Made by a program: the position numbers and the translations under genes
Source: Parietaria judaica
Lineage: Eukaryota; Streptophyta; Magnoliopsida; Rosales; Urticaceae
Reading direction: 5' to 3'
NCBI GenBank assembly: GCA_954871525.1
Contig: OX940865.1
Location: 13,716,606-13,780,605 of the forward strand
Length of the DNA stretch: 64,000 nt
Notes under the pieces: model-generated
What the model saw: only the letters and a program-made list of their open reading frames with translations
What the model was told of the DNA's origin: nothing
Database searches by the model: none
Part shown: positions 1 through 11,452 of the stretch, piece after piece
Numbering within the stretch: position 1 is the first letter of the stretch
How the letters are laid out: each line of letters starts with the position of its first letter

Positions 1-582
1 TTAAACATTGAATAGGGTTTCTAACTCCTCCATATGAAAGGGTCAAAACTTGGCCCCTCTTGATATTGGCATGTCTTTATAATTTCATTTTTCTAATCAA
101 GATAAGTACTATTATGATTATCTCTTTCTTGTTCTCTAAACTAACAGTGGTACTTGAATTCCAACGAGACAATTATGCTTATGACCAAGGAAGTGTAATG
201 TATAATGACATAAAAGACAACAAAGCCTATCACTTTTGGATAGAAAATAGCTCGTTTGTGGGTCGTATAGAGCCCTTTCAAGTAGTTTTCAAAGGGGTTT
301 AAAAGGGCTCAAATTGCAGGGTCATAGGTCGCACATCAGCCAGTGAAGCCTGCAGTGCATAGTGCTCAAGTGGCGAAGGAAGCAGCATGTTTTGATGGAG
401 ACACCACATACCACTTGAAACGCGTCAAGTACTTACTTCACACGGACTTTCAGTTTCCATAAACGACAGCAATCGACAAAAGTGATCTCCATACACTGGT
501 GACAGACCATGGTACATGGCCAAAGCTCACAAAAACCGGGCTGCCCGGTTTCCAAATCGATTTAGTAATTGCAGTAAAAGTA
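1..582. other. Intergenic, no gene recognised
   Basis: AT-rich DNA without a recognisable coding region. A short frame near the left edge has no familiar domain. A block around 440-500 (a stretch ending in CGACAAAAGTGATCTCCATA) recurs in diverged form near 1138-1225, so this flank contains old repeated DNA. Confidence 0.5.
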
Positions 583-900
583 CGTATTTCAATTTTGATC
601 GAGAGGGCATGAATTCAAAGTGAAAAAATAACGGTTAACATATTTATAGTCGACAAATTTGAGGTGACACATTTTTCTGTCCAATCATTTTATGAACGTT
701 GGTCAATTTTTTAGCATAATGCTATATTTAAGATATACATTTACGCGTTCATCCAGCTATCTAGCGTCTTTTCGCAGTTGAATTCAATGAGAAAAAATTA
801 GACAAAAAATGTGTCGCCCCATATTTATTGACTATAGGTACTTTTGTCATTATTTTTCACTTTGAACTCGTGCCTCTTCAATCAGTCAAAACTTGAATAC
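583..900. repeat. Foldback (long inverted repeat) element, MITE-like
   Basis: The left half (about 583-715) and the right half (about 755-900) are imperfect reverse complements. Shared blocks in the same order include TTCAAAGTGAAAAA, TATAGTC, GACACATTTTT and GAGGCA/GAGGGCA. The arms are diverged, so this is an old palindromic element with long terminal inverted repeats and no coding capacity. The target-site duplication and the exact ends could not be fixed, so the superfamily is left open. Confidence 0.5.
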
Positions 901-2322
901 TTCTATGGCTCTACCGCTATTATCACTTTATTTTTATTTAAGTCTAAATAATTAATTAATTTTATTTTGTATTCTGCGTTGTTTTTATTTTATTTGAAAG
1001 TATGTTTATTTTTTAAAGCGGCCCGGTTCTTGGTAAAAAGAAAAGAAAAAAAAAACGGATTCTTTTGAAACCAGAACCTAGACAAGATCAAAAGCTGGTA
1101 GTACCCTTATCACTTGACTAAGTCTAGTTAACTCGGAGTTTCAGTTTCCACAGCAGAAAACTAATGAGGATTGTACGGATGGTACCAAAACGACAAGAAG
1201 CGACAAAAGTGATCTCCATAGACCATGCTTATTATGCTTCCTGTGAGTGACAAACGACATGGAGTTCAGAGTGAGATGGCAATTACGACATCAATTATTT
1301 GGACTGCCGATGTTTAGGCAGCCACTAGTTATCACTTATCACTAGTCATTTTCAAACGTGTCAAACTCGCAAATCATCAATAGATTTAAATATCCCACGT
1401 GAAAAAGATTAAAAAAAAAAAAGTTATAAAAAAATGTAATAGTATTAAAATTTCATTTAAAGACATATGATTCGAACTCTCCTCTTCAGATTTTCAGTGC
1501 CCCAATTAGCTATTCTCGTCGTCTCTCATTTCATGCATCAACTCGAATTCTTTTTTCGTGACATTAAAATCCATCTAAGAAGGTAAACGGACTTAATATA
1601 TAGATAATCGATTAGTTTTAAGATGAAACTCCATGATACTTAATAGTTTATGAAGTTATACAATTGATCAAATTGGAACGAGAAAGTTAAAAACCATGTT
1701 AAAAATCATGCATGAGAAAGTTATAAGAACTTAATAATATTACAAGTTCTTTGTGGATTAAATTAGTCTTAAGATGAAAACTCGTGATTCATAACACGTG
1801 TGTGAGATTCAAGTCCATCTTGCAGGATGAAAGTGTATCCGTAACCGGATGCTCCGCATAAAGGCTAATTATAAATGTAGCAGTAGCCGGTAGCCCGATA
1901 AGAAATCCGTCGTCGCTTCTAAATAAGCTATTGTCGTTCCGCTAATATTCCCTTGCTTTTGGTACTTTTGAGGTTCGAATGTATACCAATCTTCGCACTA
2001 AAACGACATTAAAACTCGGCACTAACATTATCTCAAACGTGGTTTGTGTCATTTTCAAGAAGGATCGGCATGAAAGAAACGACAAGTCGCAGATAAACTC
2101 AGAATTGAAAGCGAGTAAAAAAAAGAGTTTGTTGTTGTATATCTATGTTGTGTGGGTGACCAATTGTTTGAATTACTACAAAATTGTACAATTCACCAAT
2201 TTCAGTTGTTCTCTGTCTCTCTCTCTCTAACTCTTCCTATTTATTGCATCAAAAACACCAAGAATGTGTAATCTCTACATAGGTTATTTCATCCTGGGTC
2301 AAAACCACAGCGAAGTCAAACT
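901..2322. other. Intergenic, 3' flank of the PAH gene
   Basis: AT-rich non-coding DNA containing a diverged second copy of the block seen near 440-500. No protein family is recognised. The last few hundred bases before 2323 should hold the PAH 3' UTR and polyadenylation region on the minus strand. Confidence 0.4.
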
Positions 2323-5300
2323 CTAAAGCTCAACGTCTGGCAACGGTACTTTCCAAAAGTTCCAAGAGTTGTAATCTTCCTGTACAATCAACGCGAAAAC
2401 AACGAACGAACTCTCAGTGGCTTTTTCATTGAACAGTGCAGAAAACGTAAAACACGGCTCGTAGGATTGAATTCCCAAACGAGAAAAGTTATTATTGTAT
2501 AAATTATCGGAAACGTTATCAAGTTTGAGATAGTTCTACTTTTTTTACCTGCAGCTGCTCGACCAATGAGGTCGGAGGGAACATGTCGTTGACCAGAGTG
2601 TGTAACGAAGTGTACGACTTAACGTCGATGCGATGGCTAATCGCTACCTCACCCTGTAATATTTTAAGCAAGTTCGTTTCATAATTCGGTAATTAGGGAG
2701 TCTAATTAATGTCAGCAGCCATGGTTATGGTTTTATTATAGCATAAATTTATTGGGAGTCTAGAGATTATTCGTTGGAAGAATTTCGATAATGAAGTGCC
2801 CATGTTCATCAATTTGGGTTTGAATGCATACCTTAGGGTTGATAATGAATATTTTCCCCTTTGGAATCCCAATTTTCCGGTAGCTAAGTTCATCCGTGTC
2901 TCTGTTTCCGAATCCGGCGTAGAACGGGTTGTAATCAGAAGGGAAAAGCTTTTTGATATCCTGAAACACATTTAAACAGCATAAGAGACCATAATAATAA
3001 TGAGTTCATATTCGCAATTTGAATTCAGGCCGTTGGGAATCACTTCTAAACATCCAATCTTGAATTCATGAGGAGCTCTTCTAATCACTGAAAAAACAAA
3101 AACAGACCATTTATCAAATCAATAGATCCAATAGAACTCGAGGAAAACCCGAAACAGAGATCTTCACAAGATCTCACCTTCGCGGTACAATGAGGGAAAC
3201 AATCCGTCGGGCGAGATTACAACAGGCCCATTGGGTAAAGTGTTCCCATCCTGTTTGTAAAGTGGAAAAAATAACTTCTTAGAAAAAACAAAGAAAAAAA
3301 TATGTATAATTTCTTAAATTCAATAAGATTGCACATGGTATTTGTCGTTAATTCAGCGATGCGATAAAACAAACTTTTTCTAGATGATAAACAAAGTCCA
3401 ATAAGAGGGCACCTGTTTAAGGTTGAAGAGAAAGCTTCTCGTTAGATATGCCTGAACGATAGCCCGTGCACTAAGAAATAGTAGCTGGTACCCATTTTCC
3501 TGTAAATAGAGAATAATATTTTATGATCGATACAACTATAATTTTTGGCATGTATAAAGAAAACAGTCGTGATTACACTGTTCATTGTACTCAAAGATAC
3601 AGTAAATTGATGTTACGGATCCGTCTTGCGGTAACCCACACCACAAGCTCGGCTCACCCAAGGAAGAACCGGCCAAGGCCCACCTGCCTAGGCTTAGGGA
3701 AGATTCTATAGTAACTACCCTATTTTATTTAATCAGGTCTTTTATGTATTTGATAATTAGCTAATTAAGTTTATTTCCGTTTATAGCCTTGCATGACCTA
3801 GCTATAATTGGGTATTTTGGAATTAATGAAAATCGTCTAACTTATAAAAAAAATTGGGCAACATCGGCTGAATTTTGGTTAAGACTTTGTTCTTCGTCGC
3901 CGTCAAGGGTCCCACCACGAGATCCCGATTTTGATAACAGTACTGTTATTGCAAGTATGATTATATTGTTCTTGGTATAAATTGTGATTTCGGATAACAA
4001 AAAAAGGGGACGAAATACCTTAATTGCAGAGAAAAGCTTAGCTACCCCAGATTGCGACCAATCTTTTCCAAACAAAGGCATGAACTGACCTAGAACATCT
4101 GACCTGTCATATCAAAAAGTTATAATTAAAACCCTAATCCTGAAATCGATGGCAGTAATTACACCTAATAAGTCATTTATAATGACTCGAGTAGAATGTT
4201 TTACTTCATTAACAGTTTATATAGTTCGACATGTTTTTCTTCTTATATCTAAGGTAAAAAAAAAAAAAAAAATCATTAATATTGAACAATTTATTGTTGA
4301 AAATTTGAAATCTTATCATACCGATCCTCAAAGCATGAAAACTAAAGATGTCTTACTTGGTTATTGTGCCATCAACATCGGAGATCACAATCCGTGCGTT
4401 CCATTTCCACAAGTACATATGTGCTTCAACCTACAAAGAAGGAAAATACTTATAAAAAAAAAAAAACCAAATATTTTCTCCAATTTGAGAAGTACAGGAT
4501 AAGACTAACCTCTTGCTTTCCCCAGATGCGAGTGGAAAAGCTGAAAGTTACGATATTTTGACCATCTTTCAGGTTCAAAGATGCTATCTGCTGAGTCGTG
4601 GGAACATTTGTACGCACGAATTGTTTGCGAGGAGATTCATTGTGTTTTGACTCGTCTTCTACCGAGCCAGGTAAAACCGATTCAGAATCAACAAACTCAT
4701 CTTCATTCGACGAAATACTGTTCGCGGGCTCAACCATTTTGACTCTTCTGAAAGGGATCCACCTCCAGCTTCTTCCAGTCGGAGTGGATGACAATCGAGA
4801 AACATCCATTTTGGTTTCAACAGGAATTGCATCTTTAATTTCAACGGTCAAATCATCTAAACCAAAAGCGGCTATTCCGAGAGCTATATGAGCAGCTTTT
4901 TCCCAAGTAAAGTACTGGCCTTTAAACCGAATAATCAAGTTTCCATTTTTAAGAATCGTTGAGAAAGAAGTTTTGAATTCCTCTGCTGATACAAGATGTG
5001 CGTTAAACGCTTCAGAAGCTGCTTCTAATCCCATACCCGGGTAAACTTTGTTCCCACAAAGAGAGATCTCGAAACCTGCAGAAAAAACAAAATAAAATAA
5101 AAAAATGTTTATAATCAAGGAAATAAAAGACAACCCCAATAGATTTTCACAGAAAAGATGTAGGATCTCACTTGTCTTTGTATGAGACTGTGACACTTCA
5201 TCATAAGTTTCTGTTGGTGACTCCATCAACCCGTTACTCGAGCCTTCACAGTTTGCTGTACTCTCTGAAGCTCTCAAGGAACCATGCTTCGATTCTAAAA

Positions 5301-6390
5301 TTTCGTTCACAGACTTAGGAGAATCTTCGGTCTGAAAATCCGTAGGGATACAATTGTTAAGTGACACGGAACTGCATGTAGGAGATGGCCTTTCATCTTC
5401 AATTCCATCATCCACCTGACCATCACACAGAGAATCTGTTGAACCTTGAATATCCATTGACAAACTCAGGTTTCCAAGAACAGTATCTTCAACCTCACAA
5501 AAGCTTTTACCACTTTGCCCTTCAATAGTCCCTTCACTGACCGCTATATCGTGAGTTCCAGTAACTTGACAGGCATGATCATCTTCTCCTTCACAAACAA
5601 TCAGATGATGCCCTGTACTACCATTATCGTCGTTGACACCAGAAGAATTCTCAAGTTGACTTATATAGTCATCGGCCGAAACATTTTGAACGTCCTTTCC
5701 ATCATAGAATTCGGCCTCCTCACAGGGACCGGGATGAAATTTGGGTGTGCTTGATTGCACATTTTCTGAACTCTGTTCTGACGATATTATAGGAGCAGTC
5801 AAGATATGACCATCCACGCTCACCAACACAACTTCCGAATCCAAATTCTCTGACTCCACTATATTATCTTCATCCAAGTTAGCATACGCTTCATCAAGAG
5901 AAGATTGTCCATCTTGGAACTCATAATAACTTCGATCACCTTCAGATTTAACCCTTTCTAACCCCTCTTCACGCTTCAGCTTAGCAACTCCGGTATCAGA
6001 TATGCTATGCTCGAATCTGTGAATATCACCGATGTTCTCATTCTCACTCGGCGGAAAATCACCATTTACGCTACTGAACTCAATGTTATCCGAATTGTCG
6101 TAGACCCCATTTGTGTCGCTTCCAAGATCAACCTCCTTGATGAAATAGGCCTCGCCAGAGTTATCAAGGTACATGTGGAAATCGGCCTCGACACCATTGA
6201 CGGAGATTCGAACAAACTTCTCCGAGGTTTTCAAAACGCCCTGAAATTTCCCAAATCTGACGTACCAAGGCGTGCTTCGAAACGACCCATCTGGCTGTTT
6301 CACAACGATGACGTCAACAGCCCCACCGAAGGGATGAAACGGTATCGCAACAGTCGTGATTAAGTTCCCAACCCTACCCACGACATTCAT
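2323..6390 (-). CDS. PAH1: Phosphatidate phosphatase PAH (lipin family), 10 coding exons
   Basis: Lipin-type Mg2+-dependent phosphatidic acid phosphatase, which converts phosphatidate to diacylglycerol; plant PAH1/PAH2 act in the cytosol and at the ER in membrane lipid turnover and phosphate-starvation remodelling. Exons in transcript order: 6390-5172, 5075-4510, 4430-4357, 4103-4019, 3499-3413, 3250-3178, 3087-3044, 2960-2832, 2653-2549, 2379-2323. Every junction is GT-AG, the frame is continuous and the product is 812 residues. The N-LIP domain (about 1-95) has [13 protein letters not shown] and [13 protein letters not shown]. The C-LIP/LNS2 domain begins near residue 560 with the catalytic DxDxT motif DVDGT at about 613-617, then GNRDTDE and the ending [10 protein letters not shown]. 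The middle is acidic and low-complexity. PAH1 is preferred over PAH2 because of the N-LIP wording. The protein is shorter than Arabidopsis PAH1 (about 900 residues), mainly in the variable middle. The start is the MNVVGRVG methionine at 6390. Confidence 0.95.
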
Positions 6391-7070
6391 CTTGCCCCAG
6401 CACAACTCGAGACCTCAAAGAACTCAAATTTCCGATACGAACGAGATCGATTTCACCATTTCGAAATACACCAAGCTCTTTATCATAATCAGGATTCACA
6501 TTCCTCTCCCGAACCTGAACACAGAAACCAAACGCCATCAACTAATCATCCACAGTATCCAAAATGGAAGACTGATTCTCATTGAAACTAAAGAAGATCA
6601 CAGAAAGTTCACAGAACAAATTTTCAAACGCTCTAATCATTTCGTCGGTAACCATTCAAAGAGATAATCCTAGAGAAATCGCCAATGCACATTGAACATT
6701 ACAAGCTACACTTCGAGCGAACCATTTCATCGTAACCGAAATTCCTCAAGAAGAGAAAGCGTACCAGGTAGCGTCAAACCGAACAGATTGAAGACCGAAA
6801 TCGCCAGAGCTTCAAGAAACTGAGTTGGAGCGAATCGATATCAAATTTGAAAATTTAAGAAGAAATTGGCCCATGTTGAGACAGGTCAGAATCAAGAATT
6901 TATGAGGTAGGTGACGAAGATGACGATGATGATGATGATCTTCTTCCCAAAAAATCCAATCCTTAAAGCAATCAATGGAGGATTCAAAATGGTTTTCTCG
7001 GAGACTTCGAAGCTCGAAACTGTTTGGATATAAAGAAAATAAAAAACCTTCACTCATCTTCTTCCTCAAC
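6391..7070 (-). promoter_or_regulatory. PAH 5' UTR with probable leader intron, and promoter
   Basis: On the minus strand a donor ACCTG|GTACGC at about 6766 and an acceptor TGTGTTCAG|GTTCGG at about 6514 suggest a leader intron of roughly 250 bases, with the first untranslated exon upstream of 6767. No transcript evidence is available, so the 5' end is approximate. Confidence 0.45.
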
Positions 7071-7940
7071 AGCTAATCAAAACGCAATAAATAGGTATTC
7101 CTGCAACTAAACTCCCTTTCTACCCCCCAGCTTCCACTTATTTACGGGCCTGCCCCAACCGGCGGGCGTGAGAATTTTGATGTGTGGGGAAGGGTGTTTC
7201 GGGAATTTCACGAGGTACAAGTGTCACGGGCTTGAGCAGTTATGACTTGTGGACTCGGGCCACCACCTCCTTGTCTTGAAGTGAACGAGCTTTTAATTGG
7301 CTGCTGCGGACTGAAACTACGAAATTGTCCTTGACAGTGAGGGTAGTTTGGGTATTTTGAGATTGGGGAGGGTAATCATGGTGGGAAGGTGGAAGGAGTT
7401 GACATGTGCGTGTTGCACGTGCTTGATACTAAATGTTCTTTCTTTCTTTCTTTTAATTAAACGACAACAAAATTTAACACCTACCTGAATTGTCTTTTGC
7501 GTTTAAAGTTAAACAATGACGTGGTTTTATTTTGGATAAGTGCATTTGCAGTGTGATTCTCTTGTAACACTTTCTTGCTCCGGCCCGGTTTAAGATCGGA
7601 TACCGAGACATTTACGTTGTTTTGGTAAAATCTTATATCTTTTAATCTTATAGAATAAAACTCGGTATGTCATGGTTTTTCGAAGAATCTTGACCAAATT
7701 GAAACAAGTCGTTCTGATTTTTTAAAATATATCGATTAATAAGTTAAATATAGATTAAAAACAATTCTTTAGCAAAACAAGGGTAAACAAGGATTTGGGA
7801 CCAAAAAATTCAACCCATATAAATTATTAATGGCATTTTTAAAGAAGCTCTCTCTTGAATAATGGCGAGAAACTTAAATTGTTGTTGGTTTGAGTCAGAC
7901 TCTCAACTTTTATTAATAGTCTTTCTTAAGGCATTGGTAT
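7071..7940. other. Intergenic, upstream of PAH
   Basis: Non-coding DNA, somewhat richer in G and C up to about 7420 and AT-rich beyond. It probably contains the PAH promoter. No gene or RNA recognised. Confidence 0.4.
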
Positions 7941-8563
7941 TAGGGGTGAAATCGGTAAATTAGTTTTTTTTAGTATTGGTATTGAAAAGTCGATATATAT
8001 TTTTTTGGTATTGGTATTGGTATCGGTTTTAAAATTTATTGGTTTTTATCAAACCGAGACCGAGACCAAAACCTAGAAAAAAGAAAAGGAAATCGATAAA
8101 TAAACCGAGACATAAACCGGGAAAAATCCGGGGGAAAATCCAAAAATAATACAAAATACCATGTCCGAAATATAAAATACATGTCTTAGACATAAAAACA
8201 TCAAACATAATTAAACCATGTCATTTCTTTTTCTTTGATTTTGATTCACTTTCTTTTTTTTCTTTGATTTTGATGTCGCCTCATCCTTTTTCTTGGCCAT
8301 GTTACTACTACCACCGGTAAGAACCACCTAATTTTCTAATAGAAACGACATGTAGTACAATCTAAAAAGACACGTAGTTCACAACCGAAACCGAGAAATT
8401 TGGTATCAGTATCGGTTCTCGGTATCGGTATCGGAAACCGATAATCAATAAGTATCAGTTCTTGGTTTTAAACTAAACTTATCAGATTTTTTTGAAAACC
8501 GATCCCAGATCGATACCGAAACCGAGACGATACCGAGAAACGGTTACAAATTTTTCCCCCCTA
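7941..8563. mobile_element. Non-autonomous hAT element (MITE), 623 bp
   Basis: The left end TAGGGGTGAAA and the right end TTTTTCCCCCCTA are imperfect inverted repeats. The element is bordered by ATTGGTAT (7933-7940) and AATGGTAT (8564-8571), an 8-bp target duplication with one mismatch, as expected for hAT transposition. Both subterminal regions carry many copies of GGTATCGGT or its complement ACCGATACC; clustered short subterminal motifs are typical of hAT transposase binding. No coding capacity is seen. Confidence 0.8.
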
Positions 8564-8571
8564 AATGGTAT

Positions 8572-9057
8572 ATCAGTTTTATTTTATGTGTGAGTCTCTG
8601 ATTGTTAAGAATTGTCAAAACACTTTTCTCACGTGCGTTTTAGTTTTGTTTTAAGACCTGCGAATATCGTTGCTCATATATTATTTAGAGTGACGTATTA
8701 TTTATCAGATCATTTAGAGTGAGTTGATACTCCTCCCGCCGTTAGTATTTAAAACTCTCTTTTGGTCAATCCATCATACATAGTACGTTGACTTAAAAAA
8801 ATATTATAAGCAAGTGTAAAATGTTCATCAACAAATTCTTACAACTACCAAAACTGTCTTTGCGATTAAACAAAGACCATATTTCTATCTTAGATAAATG
8901 CATTGTCACACTTTCTTGTAGAGATAACAAGTCATGTTATTGATATGTCAATGGTCCGACTATTAAGCAATCATATATTTGAATTGCCATTGGCTTTGCC
9001 AACAAAGAAAGCAAGCATTTAAGGCGTTCTCCAAAAGAGAGCCTCATTTGACAACTT
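8572..9057. other. Intergenic, nothing recognised
   Basis: AT-rich stretch between the hAT MITE and the copia insertion. No coding, RNA or repeat signature recognised. Confidence 0.4.
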
Positions 9058-9062
9058 CAATA

Positions 9063-11276
9063 TATTATGGTAATGCGCATAATTATTATTAATGAGGTTG
9101 TGGTATATATAATACCAACCAAGGATATTACAGTAATTACACAAATAATATATATATACTCTAATATGCCCCCTCAAGATGGTGTACAATTTTGAAGACC
9201 AATCTTGTTACAAATGGCATGTAAACGTGGGCGAGTAAGAGACTTAGTTAAAGCATCGGCTAATTGTTCACTAGCAGAAACATGGACAACTTTAAGAGCA
9301 CCGGTCTGAACTAAGTCACGCACAAAGTGGTAATCAATGGCCAAATGCTTCATTCGTGAATGAAATACGGGATTGGCACACAGATCCGTGGCGCCAAGGT
9401 TGTCTGAGTAGAGAGATGGAGGCGGATCACTGGCGACCGAAACCTGTAATTCTTGAAGTAAGGATTTGATCCATTGAAGTTCAGCGCAGCGAAAACAAAT
9501 ATTCAAAGACGACAAAATTTGACGAAAAATCTTAAGAGATGGGTGACCGAAACGACTGTGCCAGATAGAGATAGAATTGGAGACTGAAGACTTTGATGTG
9601 GTGAGGGCAGTGATTGACGATGCTAGGTGTGGCCAGAGATAAATACCATCCTTAAGCAGACCCGTTACCATTATTTCGCCAGTTCTCCGATCCAGCACCT
9701 GAAAACAAATATCATCAAACACGACACGCACACGGTTAGTGGTACAAAGCGCCGCAACGGAGACGAGATTAAGAGCCATTGACGGCACATGAAGAGCATG
9801 ATCCAATTTCAATGGCCTCGTATTTGACGGTAATTCTAAAGAACCAGTATGTGCAATGGAGAGGCGTTTACCATCACCGATTTCGACCGCATCAGTACCT
9901 TTGTATGGAGAGTGAAGCGAGAGGTTGTCCAAGTCGGTGGTGATATGATGAGTAGCACCCGAATCAACTGCCCAAGAAGAGCTGGTAGGTTTAGTTGTGA
10001 CCGTGTGAGCTTGTGGATGAGTGTTGGTAGGACGTGTCGTTCGAGGGGGAATAGATTCCCAAGTTGATGCTGGAAGCAGCGAGCATTGACGAGCACCGTG
10101 GCCGACTTTACCACAAATCTGACATTTACCAAGGTATGGTCTAGTGCCCGTTGACGGAGCAGAGCGGTGCACCCATTGCTGAGATGGAGCAGTAAGGGAC
10201 GGCCCAGTGGTGGAGGGTGCAGGAGACCGAGCCTTTGGCTTGCGAGCACCCGAGTTTGTCCAAAACGCCGTAGCCGGCTCAGCTGGAGATCGAGCACACG
10301 TTGTGGTGATCGGGATTCGTAATTGAGCTTCATAGTTGAGGAGCTTTTCGTACAGTTCATCGAATTCAATTGGTGTGTCACGAGCCTCAATTGCATGAGC
10401 CAAAGAAGAGTAAGATTCATCAAGACCACGCATGATTCGAATAAAGAGTTCGTCGAAATCCACTGTGACATTCATCAAAGCTAATGTGTCAATTGTGGTT
10501 TTTATATCTTGTAGGTATTCAGTGATTGATCGTGAGCCTTTTTGCATTGCAGCAAGCTGATTACGAAGTTGCATTATTCGGCCACGAGAAGGTGCCGCAT
10601 AGGTTTTCTCAAGGATACACCACGCATCCCGAGAAGTCTTGGCGGCGGAAATAAAATTGATAAGGGTGGGTTGAAGAGAGCCGATGATTGCGTTTAGCAA
10701 AAGTTGGTCTTGTCGAATCCACCAAAAATATTCAGGGTTCGGTGACGGAGCAGTCGAGCCGGAGACGGTGACCGTGGAGGCAGGACACGGACGGGAGCCG
10801 TCAACGAAGCCGAGGAGATCATAACCAATCAGCAGCGAATTAAACTGTAATCGCCATGCTGAATAATTGGTACTCGATAATTTCAAGGGAGCCTGTGCAC
10901 TTACGTTGAGAACGGTGAGGCCCGGAGCGGCAGCGGCCATCGGCGAAGACATCAAGTTGTGGGTCACAGATGATGCCGGAGATATAAGGTTTTCGGTGGT
11001 TTTGTCAGTGGTTTGCTCAGTGGCCATCGTCGAGTAGAAAGACGATCAGGAGCAAGACGATCAAAGCGAGCAGCGGAAGAGATACATGGGACGCACAGGA
11101 AAACACGCCGGAGATGAAGGAGAATCAATGGCGGCTGGAACCCTAAGAGCGAATGTTAATGCTCTGATACCATATTATGGTAATGCGCAAAATTATTATT
11201 AATGAGGTTGGGGTATATATAATACCAACCAAGGATATTACAGTAATTACACAAATAATATATATATACTCTAATA
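9063..11276 (-). mobile_element. Ty1/copia retrotransposon, internally deleted, 104-bp LTRs
   Basis: Complete insertion with two 104-bp LTRs (9063-9166 and 11173-11276) differing at two positions and flanked by a perfect 5-bp target duplication CAATA (9058-9062 and 11277-11281). On the minus strand the 5' LTR is followed directly by a primer-binding site TGGTATCAGAGC (11161-11172), the usual initiator-Met tRNA site of plant copia elements. The polypurine tract TTGAGGGGG lies next to the 3' LTR and overlaps the stop codon of the internal gene. The LTRs begin TATTAG and end ATAATA instead of TG...CA; non-TGCA termini are known mainly in copia elements. Very short LTRs suggest an Ale/Retrofit-like lineage (inference). 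The element is 2,214 bp, about half the usual length. Confidence 0.93.
9174..11027 (-). CDS. Gag-protease-RNase H tail fusion of the deleted copia element
   Basis: A 617-residue single frame. The N-terminal half is copia Gag (UBN2-like) with a CCHC zinc knuckle CQICGKVGHGARQC. Next comes an aspartic protease motif WAVDSGATHH and the start of the GAG-pre-integrase domain (WHSRFGHPSL). At SLNICFRCAELQW the frame jumps to the last part of RNase H (SDNLGATDLCANP, HLAIDYHFVRD, ADALTKSL). The integrase core, the whole reverse transcriptase and the first part of RNase H are missing, yet the frame is preserved. The product could make capsid and possibly protease but cannot reverse transcribe or integrate, so mobility would need a helper element. 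The start is the first ATG after the primer-binding site. Confidence 0.88.
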   Translation of the reverse strand: MATEQTTDKTTENLISPASSVTHNLMSSPMAAAAPGLTVLNVSAQAPLKLSSTNYSAWRLQFNSLLIGYDLLGFVDGSRPCPASTVTVSGSTAPSPNPEYFWWIRQDQLLLNAIIGSLQPTLINFISAAKTSRDAWCILEKTYAAPSRGRIMQLRNQLAAMQKGSRSITEYLQDIKTTIDTLALMNVTVDFDELFIRIMRGLDESYSSLAHAIEARDTPIEFDELYEKLLNYEAQLRIPITTTCARSPAEPATAFWTNSGARKPKARSPAPSTTGPSLTAPSQQWVHRSAPSTGTRPYLGKCQICGKVGHGARQCSLLPASTWESIPPRTTRPTNTHPQAHTVTTKPTSSSWAVDSGATHHITTDLDNLSLHSPYKGTDAVEIGDGKRLSIAHTGSLELPSNTRPLKLDHALHVPSMALNLVSVAALCTTNRVRVVFDDICFQVLDRRTGEIMVTGLLKDGIYLWPHLASSITALTTSKSSVSNSISIWHSRFGHPSLKIFRQILSSLNICFRCAELQWIKSLLQELQVSVASDPPPSLYSDNLGATDLCANPVFHSRMKHLAIDYHFVRDLVQTGALKVVHVSASEQLADALTKSLTRPRLHAICNKIGLQNCTPS

Positions 11277-11281
11277 CAATA

Positions 11282-11452
11282 TACAAGTAGGTAGATTCGT
11301 AAGGAAGAAAAAAAAAATCTCCATTGACGTGAATGTCAATGACAGAAAGGATTATTTAAAAAAAAAAAAAGTAACAAAAAAAAATACTTGCAGCGTTATG
11401 TATGCTCAAGACAAGAGTCAAGACCGATTATAAAGGCTCATTCAATAGTATA
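11282..11452. other. Spacer with an extra partial copy of the foldback end
   Basis: Contains GGCTCATTCAATAGTATA at 11435-11452, an extra inverted copy of the sequence found inside the adjoining palindrome arm, preceded by AGACAAGAGTCAAGACC, a block that recurs in diverged form in the palindrome loop near 11680. Confidence 0.7.

Noticed and set aside
1465..1990. Phrases such as GATTCGAACTC and GGTTCGAATG resembling a tRNA B box
   Set aside because: No matching A box at the right distance and no cloverleaf; could be an eroded SINE but not supportable.
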